This document shows positions 36,730 to 46,140 of a stretch of 64,000 nucleotides of DNA, one piece after another. Positions within the stretch are counted from its first letter, which is position 1. Each line of letters begins with the position of its first letter. The notes beneath the pieces were generated by a model that was given only the letters and a program-made list of their open reading frames with translations, was not told the origin of the DNA and did no database searches. The translations under genes were made by a program, and so were the position numbers. Source of the stretch: a bacterium (lineage in GTDB: Bacteria; Zixibacteria; MSB-5A5; CAIYYT01); NCBI GenBank assembly GCA_016708315.1, contig JADJGC010000004.1, forward strand, positions 62,001 through 126,000, written 5' to 3'.

Positions 36730-37566
36730 ATGAAAAGCGCAAACATGTTCGCAACATTTTTAAGAAGTCTCTTCCTTATGGCCTTCATGACTTCGATGCT
36801 GAGCGCTTCTGAAGTCCCAACATCGACTGCTTGGTCAGCCGACACTTTGAGAATTGTTTGCAGCAATCTGTTCGCTGTCGAAAGGACGGAGCGCGGTGGC
36901 TTCAACACGCTTGTTTCGATGCCTGAGGAGGGCAACCTCTTATATTCCCTTGCCCAGAAACACGAGTTGTTTCTAGATTATCTAGTGGATCATTGCGGAT
37001 TCGATATCTCTACACTCCCCAATACGGAGGATAGTATCGAACTCAATCGCGCATTTCGTGAACGTCTTCAAGGCCATTCTGAGTTCAACGCGTGCCTGCT
37101 GCCGGTGCTGACAGGTTACCTAAAGAAGCAAGGTATCACCGTTAGAGATGTTGCCGCAACAACTCTAGACACTTCGGCTTGGACATGGGCGGAGGTTATG
37201 CCCTTGGCATCGCGATTTGTGTACATCGATGGGCGGGATAGTGCACGACAATTGCAGACACATGTCTGCACAGGTGAAAACGGCGTAGTCGCATATAGCG
37301 AGCGCAAAAACGTCTGGGTCGAGGCGATGGTCTTTGAGGCAATCATGAATGATCTGTTTAGCGAGGACTCACAAATCTACCCTGAATTTCTGAGTTTTGC
37401 AAAGTCGGTAAATCTGGTCGCCACGAGTGACGATTCTACTACTGCCGTTCTCCAGGTGCGAGAAGCGATGTTTGGACTTGTCGAAAAGAGCGCAGTATTC
37501 AAGAATGTTATCAACGAAGCATATACGAATATGAGCTACTTAATACCGCTGAAAATCAGTGAATAG
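36730..37566 (+). CDS. Secreted protein of unknown function between gyrB and gyrA
   Basis: 278 residues with a signal peptide or anchor (about 1-26, ending LSAS). I recognise no family. The mature part is alpha-rich, with few Cys, and has TERGGFNTLVSMPEEGNLLY early and VYIDGRDSARQLQTHVC in the middle. Codon use is far less C-biased than in its gyrase neighbours, so it looks like an insertion in the gyrase operon. A GTG/ATG-dense region precedes it; ATG 36730 is taken although the ribosome-binding site is weak. It may be lineage-specific. Confidence 0.65.
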   Translation: MKSANMFATFLRSLFLMAFMTSMLSASEVPTSTAWSADTLRIVCSNLFAVERTERGGFNTLVSMPEEGNLLYSLAQKHELFLDYLVDHCGFDISTLPNTEDSIELNRAFRERLQGHSEFNACLLPVLTGYLKKQGITVRDVAATTLDTSAWTWAEVMPLASRFVYIDGRDSARQLQTHVCTGENGVVAYSERKNVWVEAMVFEAIMNDLFSEDSQIYPEFLSFAKSVNLVATSDDSTTAVLQVREAMFGLVEKSAVFKNVINEAYTNMSYLIPLKISE

Positions 37567-37598
37567 GAATTTGTCTTTCATTGGAGATATAAATAACC

Positions 37599-40067
37599 AT
37601 GGTACTTAACCGCGAAAATCTAATTTCGGTCTATCTCGAAGAGGAGATGAAATCCTCCTACCTCGACTATTCCATGTCCGTCATCACATCGCGCGCACTG
37701 CCCGATGTCCGCGACGGCCTCAAACCATCCAATCGCCGCATCCTGATTGCGATGAACGACCTCAACCTCGCCCCCGATCGCCCGCATCGTAAATGCGCCA
37801 AGATCTGCGGCGACACCTCGGGTAACTACCACCCGCACGGCGAACAGGTCGTTTATCCCACGCTGGTGCGTATGGCGCAGGATTTCAACATGCGCTACCC
37901 GCTCGTCGACGGCCAGGGCAACTTCGGCTCGGTCGACGGCGACGACGCCGCCGCCATGCGATACACCGAAGCGCGCCTCACGCCGATTGCGATGGAGATG
38001 CTCGCCGATCTCGAAAAAGACACTGTCGATTTCATGCCCAACTATGACGAGACTTTGCGCGAGCCGAGAGTGCTTCCCGCGAAGTTCCCGAACCTGCTCT
38101 GCAATGGTTCATCGGGTATCGCTGTCGGTATGGCGACCAACATCCCGCCGCACAACTTGCGCGAAATCGTCGACGCACTGGTGGCGGTGATCGACAATCC
38201 GGCAATCGACACTGAAGTTCTTCTCAAATACGTCTCCGGTCCCGATTTCCCGACCGGCGGCATCATCTACGGCCGCGACGGCATCCGCGATGCCTATCGC
38301 ACCGGCCGTGGACGCATCAATGTCCGCGCCAAAGCCAATGTCGAGAAACTCAAGAACGGTAAAGAACAAATCGTCGTTTCCGAAATTCCCTATCAGGTCA
38401 ACAAATCCAACCTGATCGAAAAGATCGCCGACCTCGTCCGCAACAAGATCGTCGAAGACATCTCCGACCTGCGCGACGAATCCGATCGCGACGGCATGCG
38501 CATCGTCATCGAACTTAAACGCGATGTCCAACCGCAGATCGTGCTCAACCAGCTCTTCAAGCACACGCAGATGCAATCGACATTCGGCGTGATCATGATC
38601 TCGCTCGTCGACGGCGCACCAAAAGTATTGCCGCTTCGCTCGATGCTCGAAGAGTTCATCAAGCACCGCCACGAAGTCGTCATCAGACGCGCCAAGTTCG
38701 ATCTCAAGAAAGCCGAAGACCGCGCCCATATCCTCGAAGGACTGCGCATCGCGCTCGATCATATCGACGCTGTCATCGCGACGATTCGCTCTTCCAAGAC
38801 TGTTCCGGAAGCCAAAGATAATTTGATGTCGCGCTTCAGGCTTTCCGAAATTCAGGCGCAGGCAATTCTGGAAATGCGCCTCCAGCGCCTCACCGGACTC
38901 GAACGCCAGAAGATCGAAGACGAGTACCGCGACCTCATCCAGCAGATCGAATATCTCAAATCCGTCCTCGCCAGTCAGGATATGCGCATGCAGATCATCA
39001 AGACTGAACTGATTGAGATGAAGGACAAGTACGGCGACGAGCGCCGCACCGAGATCGTCGACGCCGAGGAAGAAATCTCCATCGAAGATCTCATCGCCGA
39101 AGAGGACATGGTCATCACCATCAGCCATCAGGGCTACATCAAGCGCCTCTCAACCTCTGCCTACCGCAAACAAAATCGCGGCGGCCGCGGCGTGAAGGGA
39201 ATTGATGTCAAGGAAGAAGATTTCGTCGAGCATCTGTTCATCGCCTCGACGCACGACTACATTCTCTTCTTCTCGACCAAGGGCAAAGCCTATTGGATCA
39301 AAGTCCACGAGGTCCCCACCGGCGGCAAACTCGCCAAAGGCAAACCGGTCGTCAACATGGTTGATCTTTCCGAAGGCGAAAAGATCTGCGCCTTCCAGCC
39401 GGTGCGCAGTTTTGAAGAAGGCAAATTCGTCGTCATGGCGACCCGCAACGGCGTCATCAAGAAGACCGACCTGTCGGCATTCTCGAATCCGCGCCGCGAC
39501 GGCATCAAAGCCATCGACATCCCGGATGACGACATTCTCATCGAGGTCGACATCTCCGACGGCAACCACGACATCATTCTCGCCACCCACGAGGGCCAGG
39601 CGATTCGCTTCGAGGAAAACAAGGTCCGCGCCATGGGCCGCACGGCTTACGGTGTCAAGGGCATTGAGCTCGAGAAGAAGGACTACGTCGTCGGCATGAT
39701 CGTGGTCAAACGCGACACGTCGATTCTGACCGTCTCCGAACTCGGCTTCGGCAAGCGCTCCGAAATCTCGGAATACCGCGTCACCAACCGTGGCGGCAAG
39801 GGCATCATCAACATGAAGACGACCGACAAGACCGGCAACGTAATCGCCGTCAAGGAAGTTGTCGATCAGGACGGTTTGATGATCATCACCGAGAAGGGCA
39901 TTGTCATTCGTCAGGACATCAAGTCGATTCGCGTGATTGGCCGCGCCACCCAAGGCGTCAAGCTGATCAATCTCGAATCCGGCGACCGTGTCACTGATGT
40001 CGCCCGCATCATCGCCGAAGACGACGAACCCGGCGACAATGGCGACCAAGCCGAACTGGAAGTGTAG
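37599..40067 (+). CDS. gyrA: DNA gyrase subunit A
   Basis: An 822-residue GyrA. The catalytic Tyr122 is in MRYTEARLT, the QRDR region carries GDTSGNYHPHGEQVVYPTLV, and the C-terminal DNA-wrapping propeller contains the GyrA box QNRGGRGVKG near residue 526. It forms the A2B2 gyrase that introduces negative supercoils; quinolone-type inhibitors bind this region. In the QRDR the residues equivalent to Ser83 and Asp87 of E. coli read Ser-Gly-Asn-Tyr-His-Pro-His-Gly-Glu, so the Asp87-like position is Glu. GGAG lies upstream of the ATG and a strong terminator follows. Confidence 0.97.
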   Translation: MVLNRENLISVYLEEEMKSSYLDYSMSVITSRALPDVRDGLKPSNRRILIAMNDLNLAPDRPHRKCAKICGDTSGNYHPHGEQVVYPTLVRMAQDFNMRYPLVDGQGNFGSVDGDDAAAMRYTEARLTPIAMEMLADLEKDTVDFMPNYDETLREPRVLPAKFPNLLCNGSSGIAVGMATNIPPHNLREIVDALVAVIDNPAIDTEVLLKYVSGPDFPTGGIIYGRDGIRDAYRTGRGRINVRAKANVEKLKNGKEQIVVSEIPYQVNKSNLIEKIADLVRNKIVEDISDLRDESDRDGMRIVIELKRDVQPQIVLNQLFKHTQMQSTFGVIMISLVDGAPKVLPLRSMLEEFIKHRHEVVIRRAKFDLKKAEDRAHILEGLRIALDHIDAVIATIRSSKTVPEAKDNLMSRFRLSEIQAQAILEMRLQRLTGLERQKIEDEYRDLIQQIEYLKSVLASQDMRMQIIKTELIEMKDKYGDERRTEIVDAEEEISIEDLIAEEDMVITISHQGYIKRLSTSAYRKQNRGGRGVKGIDVKEEDFVEHLFIASTHDYILFFSTKGKAYWIKVHEVPTGGKLAKGKPVVNMVDLSEGEKICAFQPVRSFEEGKFVVMATRNGVIKKTDLSAFSNPRRDGIKAIDIPDDDILIEVDISDGNHDIILATHEGQAIRFEENKVRAMGRTAYGVKGIELEKKDYVVGMIVVKRDTSILTVSELGFGKRSEISEYRVTNRGGKGIINMKTTDKTGNVIAVKEVVDQDGLMIITEKGIVIRQDIKSIRVIGRATQGVKLINLESGDRVTDVARIIAEDDEPGDNGDQAELEV

Positions 40068-40078
40068 TTAGTTCTTAC

Positions 40079-40107
40079 ACGGGCGCTCTTCACCGGGCGC
40101 CCGTTTT
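40079..40107 (+). terminator. Rho-independent terminator of gyrA
   Basis: Stem ACGGGCGC / GCGCCCGT with a 10-base loop, then TTTT, 11 bp after the gyrA stop. Confidence 0.88.
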
Positions 40108-40191
40108 GATTCATAGTGTAGATTCTACGCCCTGTAATTCCCGCCAAGGGTCCCTTTGGGACGAAAGCGGCTGCCGAAGGCGTCCAGGTTT

Positions 40192-40214
40192 GTAGGGGCG
40201 CGGTATCCGCGCCC
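40192..40214. repeat. GTAGGGGCG-type intergenic repeat, copy 3
   Basis: GTAGGGGCGCGG, TAT, CCGCGCCC: a short perfect inverted repeat just before a small open frame. Compare 27980 and 36619. Confidence 0.6.
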
Positions 40215-40232
40215 GAATTGGGGTAACAAGAA

Positions 40233-40391
40233 ATGTCTGACGCACTTGATTTCTTACAACCAATCATTGAACACCAATACGCCAAAGAATGGCGGGATTA
40301 CAAAATGCGGGGCACAATCTTGGTGCTCCTCTTTATAGGCTATCTTCCCTTTGGGATTCTTATCGATTTCACATGGCTGACTTGTTCTTAG
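40233..40391 (+). CDS. Small membrane protein, possibly a truncated gene
   Basis: A 52-residue frame with an amphipathic start (MSDALDFLQPIIEHQYAKEW) and one hydrophobic helix (TILVLLFIGYLPFGILI). The WRDY-K-M-R-G stretch before the helix recalls small integral membrane proteins that continue to a Cys-rich tail, which is missing here, so the frame may be the stump of a longer gene. It lies at the edge of a decayed region. Confidence 0.4.
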   Translation: MSDALDFLQPIIEHQYAKEWRDYKMRGTILVLLFIGYLPFGILIDFTWLTCS

Positions 40392-40446
40392 GTAGTCAAT
40401 CAGATTTATTCAAGAGGCGATAAGGCTGCTTTCAGTTGGATACTGA

Positions 40447-40710
40447 CCTTTTGGCATCGCTAAGGCTGGCACAATTGAAGGAGCAGGTCGAGCACTACTA
40501 GCGTTAGCCCAAATTCTTAAAGCTACAATTGAGGGCCGACCGATCGATACGTCAGCAATTAACAACAAGGAACTAGGAGAGTTACGTCCTGTCATCGATT
40601 TTACTCTATCCTACAACCACGATATTCAAATGCTATCGCAGGAAATGTTCACGGAACTGAATGGCTGCTACGGCGATATTTTGACCCCTTCTAGACCGCC
40701 GTCAGATTGA
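40447..40710 (+). pseudogene. Open coding-like frame without a start codon
   Basis: 87 sense codons follow a TGA at 40444-40446 with no start codon upstream; the first ATG is two-thirds through. The translation reads like real protein (KAGTIEGAGRALLALAQILK, then LGELRPVIDFTLSYNHDIQM). The end TGA overlaps the TTG of the next frame (40707). I read it as the 3' remnant of a gene whose beginning is in other frames just upstream (RGDKAAFSWILTFW). No family recognised. Confidence 0.45.
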
Positions 40711-41157
40711 GCTACAAACGATCAAGAATACAAATTGCTAAGGCCGACAGCATAAACCATCACATGAAAAGAGACTTGTCGACCGAATCGATACTGGAAG
40801 GGCTCTTTGAGATTGACGATAACTTCCGTGTAAATTTCGTTGGTGGATTTGATGAGAGCCAAGCAGAACCAAAATCAAAATCGACGAGTTGTTTTCGAAC
40901 CGAGACAGAATTCGCGCCTGGATGGGAGGATGCAATTCCTATTGAACCGACAAGGTACGTATCGTCTCGAGAATGGCCAGCTTGTCTTTGACACGGAAGC
41001 TAATCTCCTTGGCTACAATCAGTTTGTCGACCAAGTTCACGCACTTTCGGATGAACATGAAGCGTGGTTAAAAGGTGCTCAACAGCTTGAATCAAAGGTT
41101 GCGAATTCGCGAAAAATGAGGCGTTTCTCAGAAAATTTCCGCAGCTTAGGACTGTAG
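40707..41157 (+). pseudogene. Frameshifted small gene of unknown function
   Basis: The TTG at 40707 opens MSYKRSRIQIAKAD, MKRDLSTESILEGLFEIDDN and FRVNFVGGFDESQ. A second frame, +1 relative to it, continues as MQFLLNRQGTYRLENGQLVF, TEANLLGYNQFVDQVHALSD and KMRRFSENFRSLGL. One indel around 40860-40930 would join them into ~150 residues. No family recognised. The base composition is more AT-rich than the surrounding gyrase genes. Confidence 0.45.
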
Positions 41158-41210
41158 TCAGGCTTGCAGTACGGCACCAATCGACGCAAATGCTGAATGA
41201 GGAGTGTTAA

Positions 41211-41758
41211 ATGGATGGGCAACTAAGTGAGCCCGGTTGAGGATGGACATGAGGTTTCGAGTAACCGAGCACCAGATATCGAGTCTGCCGTCTCCGAGTT
41301 GTTCGAACGGCAAGATCGGTGTCTGAACACCGATTCTTTCTAACTATTCTTCAACTTCTCGCATTCGTTCCAGACGGTCGAAAAAGTGGCCTGACGGACG
41401 GCCAAAGCGTGACCTCTGACCGGTTCCTGGTTGGGAATGAGCAGTTTTGCGAATTCATTTCTGCTTTGGCAGCTACAGACTTGTCAGAAACAGAGACAGA
41501 TTCAGAGCGTAATTTCTTAAGGGATTGCAGATGCTCGCATACTCACAGTTCTGGGAACTCCTTGAAATTCAGACGTTGCTTCTACAGTTGTCATTGATTG
41601 CGAACAATGAACAATATGATCCGAATCTCAGGAGGGATTCGCAGGCTCGTGTTTAATGGGGACAGATCATCAAAGAAGCAAGAGCTGATTTGAAGATTGG
41701 AAGTATTACACTTTCGTCAGTCAATTTCATAGCAGATTTGGTGAGCTTGAATGGATGA
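41211..41758 (+). pseudogene. Multiply disrupted gene of unknown function
   Basis: Starting at ATG 41211 a protein can be followed through four segments: MDGQLSEP; then VEDGHEVSSNRAPDIESAVS and ELFERQDRCLNTDSF; then LTILQLLAFVPDGRKSG to FCEFISALAATDLSETETD and RNFLRDCR; then MLAYSQFWELLEIQTLLLQL, NNEQYDPNLRRDSQARV. Three frame changes and one in-frame TAA (41654) separate them, and the last frame runs on through KEARADLKIGSITLSSVNF to TGA 41756. This is a decayed ~180-residue gene. Family not recognised. Confidence 0.5.
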
Positions 41759-41960
41759 GGACGACAAATGATATTCGTCAAGGCTTAAAATGGACACCTC
41801 TTTGCAGACACGCTGAAGTTTGTATCCTCTTTGTTTGCTGTCAGAAGGAACGCAGAAGAGAATCTAATTGAAAAATGCCCATTTAAGTTCCGGTGTTCTC
41901 GATTGGGCGAATTTCGGTTTGTGGACAACTGCTGATGAAGTCGTCTAACCCCACCTTCTC

Positions 41961-42033
41961 TTCCCTCCACGCCTCCGGCTGTTTCATCATCCTCAATCCC
42001 TGGGACATCGGCTCGGCGAAGATTCGGCAATCT
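41961..42033 (+). pseudogene. Duplicated 5' fragment of the ICL/PEPM-family gene
   Basis: About 73 bp encoding LHASGCFIILNPWDIGSAKI is nearly identical to the start of the intact gene at 45281 (LHASGCFIIPNPWDIGSAKI at 45322-45395). Only a few bases differ. It ends abruptly with no continuation of that gene. The stretch 41759-41960 and the ~200 bp after the fragment show no other gene. Confidence 0.8.
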
Positions 42034-42238
42034 ATGCCTCTCTTGCGAAAGTAGCGACCATGCGGTTTGGGCGTGAGAGTTTCCAATAGTAATTCTCCTT
42101 GACATCACCGCCTTTTGAATCTACTCTTGAGTACTGGCGCGACTCAGAGTATCGAATTGCTCAATATTGACTTGCTTCTCCCGTGCCGGAGCTAACTTGA
42201 ATTTAATCAGAATCGATTCAGAGGAATGGGAGGGTACC

Positions 42239-45223
42239 ATGCAGAATCGCTATTGGTTGACTGTGATGTCACTTCTCGCGGTCATATGGCAGTCAATTCT
42301 GATCGCAGCACCTGCGGTTCAGGAAACAGGCGAATTGAAATTCAAAGATGCCTATTGGGACAGTATCGGCGGCAGCTACCCGCCTGGAACCGATTTTGTT
42401 TTTCTTCAGTTGAATGACCCTGACGCGAACGACTATTCAACCGCTTCGGACAGCGTGATAATTATGATCGAATGCGAAACTGGGGACATGGAGAGCATTT
42501 TCCTGTCCGAAACTTCTATCAACAGTGGAATTTTCAGGGGCGCTCTCCCACTAGTTTTAGAGACCTCGAAATTTCTAAGTCACCTGAAGCACAAGTATCC
42601 CGAGGGCTTTCCTCGAGAGGACAGTGACGGAACGCTTATCGCTGAAGAACTGTCAGAGTACGAAGGAATGACCCGCGTAAAGAATCTGGCAATTGGAGAC
42701 GGCGCGCTCCAGGTGTCGGCAGGTAGCAGCGTGATTGCCACATACCATGATGCTCTCAACGATTGGGGAGTTGAAGAAGATATCTCAGTGCAAGTGATTT
42801 ATGGCGGCTGGGAGGGATACGTCAGTGGAACCTGGAACGCAGAGAACAGCCCCTATGTTGTCGTAGGGGATGTTATCGTTGGCTATGGGTATAGTCTGAC
42901 ACTTGCTCCGAGTACAAGGGTCGAGTTTATGCAAGACGCGTCTTTGAGAATTGACCAGGGCGCAACGTTGCAGATCTCCGGGGCGCTTGACGATAGCGTC
43001 TACCTCGTATCAAAGGTCGACAATCCTGCCGACTCAGAGTTTTGGGGGGGAGTTATTCTTGGCTTCTACGCTTCGTCACCTCTGAATGTTGATATCTCAT
43101 ATGCCGTAGTCGAACATGCTCGGCTCGGTCTAGATCTGTCTGGTGGATCCCCCACCATCTCCGACAGCCGAGTCTCCTATTGCGGCGATAATGACAGTTA
43201 TTACAGCAATCGGGCAGTTTTTGTGAACGGACCTTATCAGATTAGCGACTGCGTGATCGAGAATAATTACGGAGATGGGCTGTTAATCGGATCAGATCAG
43301 GGCAGCATTATAGGAGGAGCGATTCGTAATAATTATGGAAATGGCATTGTGGTGAATGGAGGCCCCGCAGTTATAACTGGAGTGAGCGTCTTGAAAAACG
43401 GAGGCAATGGCATCCTGATTCAAACCTATGGCCCGACGAATCAGCCCACTATTCACCAATGCGAGCTGTTCGATAATTCTGAATTTGACGTTATGACAAA
43501 TGCGAGCAATGATGTCGATGCCAGATTCAATTGGTGGGGAGATGCCACAACCGCTGAAATAAATACCGGACCCAATCCGAAAAATCTCTCAAGGATAAGC
43601 GACTATTTTGACTACTCTTATCGGGGCAAAATCAAGTATGGCGGCTGCGTATCTTGTCCTCCGGCTGGCTCGTCCGGCATATTGTCCTTTGCTGACTCCT
43701 TTGGTAACGATCTTTCCAGCAGTTACGCGCCACTGACTGATTCTGCTTTTGTTAAACTTAACGATGATGACCTGAATGTAAATCCTGCTGTTTCTGAGAG
43801 CGTCACAGTCAGCATCACCACAGACTCCGGTGATGACGAGTTCCTAGTGCTATACGAGAGAGACAGCAACAACTCCGAATTTCGCGGCAGCATTGCCTTT
43901 GACTTGCTGGTCACGAAGTTGGTCAAAGGAATTCACGAGAACTATACTGAAGGACCGAGTTCAGATTCAGAGTTCCAAAGGGCGGTGGACGAGCAATTGA
44001 CGCTTCAAAACGAATCAACTAACTCTATGCGCGCGGATAATGACGGTGCGCTTCAAATATCTCCCGGCGAGAAAATCATTGTCGAGTATGTCGACGCATT
44101 GAATGAATGGGGTTCACCTGAGGCTATCCAAGACGTGGTGCTCTATGGCGGTTGGGCAGGCTATGTAAGCGGCGTCTGGCCTAAGAGCAACAATCCATAC
44201 GTAGTTGTCGGAGACATAAGGATCGGACCGGGATACAGCCTTACTATTGAAGCAGGGGCAGTAATCAAGTTCATGCCCTTTGCTTCGCTGTTGGTTTCTG
44301 AGTCCGCAACCTTGCGAGTGTTGGGCAACCAAACTGACAGTGTTGTATTCGCAGCATACTACTCTTCTCCCGCTGACTCGCAAATCTGGGGTGGAATCCA
44401 AACGACTGGCTCGAGCTATCGACCGAGCAAGATGGAAATCTCTCATGCGGTCGTCACGTATGCCAGAAGCGGCATCAGAGCCACAGGCGGAGGAGGTACT
44501 TTCAAACTCCAGCATTCGCGAGTAGCAAACTGCGGCAGTAACTACTACTATGGGGGAGAGCAGGGCGTCTATGCTAACTCACCCCTTGAAATCAGCGATT
44601 GCATTCTCACAAACAATCTCGGGGACGGACTAGTTGTGTCCGGGGCTTCGGGGACAGTGAAAGATTGTGAGATGAGTTTCAACTCGAACGCAGGTATTCA
44701 AATTCAAGACAGCAAGATTGCTTTTGAGCGCGTCAGTGCCATCAAGAATCTACAGGACGGAGTAAGATTCTCGTACTCTTACAATGACGCCGATCTTCCG
44801 ACCTTCCACCATTGTCACCTTTACGATAACACGCTATGGGACTTCTACAATGGTTCCAATCTCGACATCGATGCGAAATACAATTGGTGGGGCGAAGCAA
44901 CGACAATCGAAATGCGCAATGGCTCTAATCCAAAGAACATTACAAAGATCTATGATGAATTCGACAATAGTTACAGCGGAATAGTGAAGTATGGAGGATG
45001 GATGAACTTCCCGTACGTGAAGGGAGACATCAACGGGGATTATCAGTTGGACATTTCTGACGTCGTTGGGCTTATCAGCTATTTGTATGCGGGTGGAGCA
45101 GTACCCGACCCAATAGAGGCAGGAGACTGCAATTGCGACGGTAGAATCAATTTGACTGATATTGTGTTTACGATTAATTATGTCTTTGCCGGAGGACCAG
45201 AGCCGGGTTCAACATGTCCATAA
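42239..45223 (+). CDS. Large secreted beta-helix protein with internal duplication and dockerin-like C-terminus
   Basis: 994 residues: signal peptide (~1-26), then two copies of a ~480-residue module. Each begins with a beta-sandwich-like domain (FKDAYWDSIGGSYPPGTDFV in copy 1, FADSFGNDLSSSYAPLTDSA in copy 2, both with S-E-S/D-S-V-x-V/I and N-S-x-F/I-F-R-G). Each continues with YGGWEGYVSG/YGGWAGYVSG, PYVVVGDI and a run of PbH1 beta-helix rungs, and ends NWWG-A-TT-E. The C-terminus is a dockerin-like pair, GDINGDYQLDISDVVGLISY and GDCNCDGRINLTDIVFTINY. ATG 42239 has GGGAGGG upstream. No catalytic residues assigned; a surface scaffold or glycan-binding protein is likely. Confidence 0.85.
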   Translation: MQNRYWLTVMSLLAVIWQSILIAAPAVQETGELKFKDAYWDSIGGSYPPGTDFVFLQLNDPDANDYSTASDSVIIMIECETGDMESIFLSETSINSGIFRGALPLVLETSKFLSHLKHKYPEGFPREDSDGTLIAEELSEYEGMTRVKNLAIGDGALQVSAGSSVIATYHDALNDWGVEEDISVQVIYGGWEGYVSGTWNAENSPYVVVGDVIVGYGYSLTLAPSTRVEFMQDASLRIDQGATLQISGALDDSVYLVSKVDNPADSEFWGGVILGFYASSPLNVDISYAVVEHARLGLDLSGGSPTISDSRVSYCGDNDSYYSNRAVFVNGPYQISDCVIENNYGDGLLIGSDQGSIIGGAIRNNYGNGIVVNGGPAVITGVSVLKNGGNGILIQTYGPTNQPTIHQCELFDNSEFDVMTNASNDVDARFNWWGDATTAEINTGPNPKNLSRISDYFDYSYRGKIKYGGCVSCPPAGSSGILSFADSFGNDLSSSYAPLTDSAFVKLNDDDLNVNPAVSESVTVSITTDSGDDEFLVLYERDSNNSEFRGSIAFDLLVTKLVKGIHENYTEGPSSDSEFQRAVDEQLTLQNESTNSMRADNDGALQISPGEKIIVEYVDALNEWGSPEAIQDVVLYGGWAGYVSGVWPKSNNPYVVVGDIRIGPGYSLTIEAGAVIKFMPFASLLVSESATLRVLGNQTDSVVFAAYYSSPADSQIWGGIQTTGSSYRPSKMEISHAVVTYARSGIRATGGGGTFKLQHSRVANCGSNYYYGGEQGVYANSPLEISDCILTNNLGDGLVVSGASGTVKDCEMSFNSNAGIQIQDSKIAFERVSAIKNLQDGVRFSYSYNDADLPTFHHCHLYDNTLWDFYNGSNLDIDAKYNWWGEATTIEMRNGSNPKNITKIYDEFDNSYSGIVKYGGWMNFPYVKGDINGDYQLDISDVVGLISYLYAGGAVPDPIEAGDCNCDGRINLTDIVFTINYVFAGGPEPGSTCP

Positions 45224-45280
45224 GACCAACGGATTCCAAATCCTGAACTGAAAACGTGCAATTGAAGCGACGAAGTAATC

Positions 45281-46117
45281 ATGGCTGAAAGCAGACACGC
45301 GACGTTAGTCTCTACCCTATCCACCCTCCACGCCTCCGGCTGTTTCATCATCCCCAATCCGTGGGATATCGGCTCGGCGAAAATTCTCCAACATATCGGC
45401 TTCAAAGCGCTGGCAACAACCTCGGCCGGATTCGCCTTCTCCCGCGGCCTGCCCGATGAAGCAACGGCGCTGTCGCTGAACGACGTTCTCGCCCACATCA
45501 AAGAAATCGTCGAGGCCACACCGCTTCCCGTCAATGCCGACTTTCAATCCGGCTATGCGGATGATCTGGAAACACTCGCCCGCAATGTCACACTCTGCGT
45601 CCAAACCGGCGTCGCCGGACTCTCCATCGAAGATGCCACCGGCGACGACACTTCGCCGCTCTACGACCGCGCCATCGCCATCGAACGCATCCGCACCGCC
45701 CGCAAAGCCATCGATGCCACCGGCACCGGCGTCCTGTTGACTGCCCGCTGCGAGGCTTTCCTCGTCGGCGATCCCGATGCCGAACGTATCGCTCTCGACC
45801 GTCTGGTCGCCTTCGCCGAAGCCGGCGCCGACTGCCTATATGCGCCCAGAGTCACCAGCGCTGAAACGATCAGCCGCATCGTCAAAGCCGTCGCGCCCAA
45901 ACCGGTCAATGTGCTGATGGTATCACCCGTGCCCGGCCTGACATTCGCGCGCCTTGCCGATCTCGGTGTCCGCCGCATCTCGGTCGGTTCGGCACTGTCG
46001 CGTGTCGCATTGGGAGCCTTCATCCGCGCAGCAACCGACATCCTGAAGTCCGGCACATTCGACTCACTCGCCGATTCCGCCCCATTCAAGGATCTGAACG
46101 ACATCTTTAAGACATAA
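45281..46117 (+). CDS. Isocitrate lyase/phosphoenolpyruvate mutase family protein
   Basis: A 278-residue TIM-barrel of the ICL/PEPM superfamily. Mg-binding and active-site landmarks: NPWDIGSAKILQ, the NADFQSGYADD strand, GLSIEDATGD and LLTARCEAFLVG. The KKCGH loop of true isocitrate lyases is absent, so it belongs with the PEP mutase/oxaloacetase-like or carboxyvinyl-carboxyphosphonate mutase group; the reaction is a C-C or P-C bond cleavage on a 2-oxo/2-hydroxy acid that cannot be fixed from sequence. The C-ending codon bias contrasts with the gene before it. A fragment of its 5' end also occurs at 41961. Confidence 0.9.
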   Translation: MAESRHATLVSTLSTLHASGCFIIPNPWDIGSAKILQHIGFKALATTSAGFAFSRGLPDEATALSLNDVLAHIKEIVEATPLPVNADFQSGYADDLETLARNVTLCVQTGVAGLSIEDATGDDTSPLYDRAIAIERIRTARKAIDATGTGVLLTARCEAFLVGDPDAERIALDRLVAFAEAGADCLYAPRVTSAETISRIVKAVAPKPVNVLMVSPVPGLTFARLADLGVRRISVGSALSRVALGAFIRAATDILKSGTFDSLADSAPFKDLNDIFKT

Positions 46118-46140
46118 CATTTACATAGGCCTGGACTGGA

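Noticed and set aside
38109..40049. Two long minus-strand open frames (38109-39128 and 39150-40049)
   Set aside because: They lie wholly inside gyrA and result from its C-ending codon bias. Their translations are low-complexity Asp/Val/Phe strings without motifs.
40391..42238. Possible insertion sequence or prophage remnant
   Set aside because: No transposase or integrase motif, no terminal inverted repeats or target duplication found by eye; only decayed fragments are claimed.
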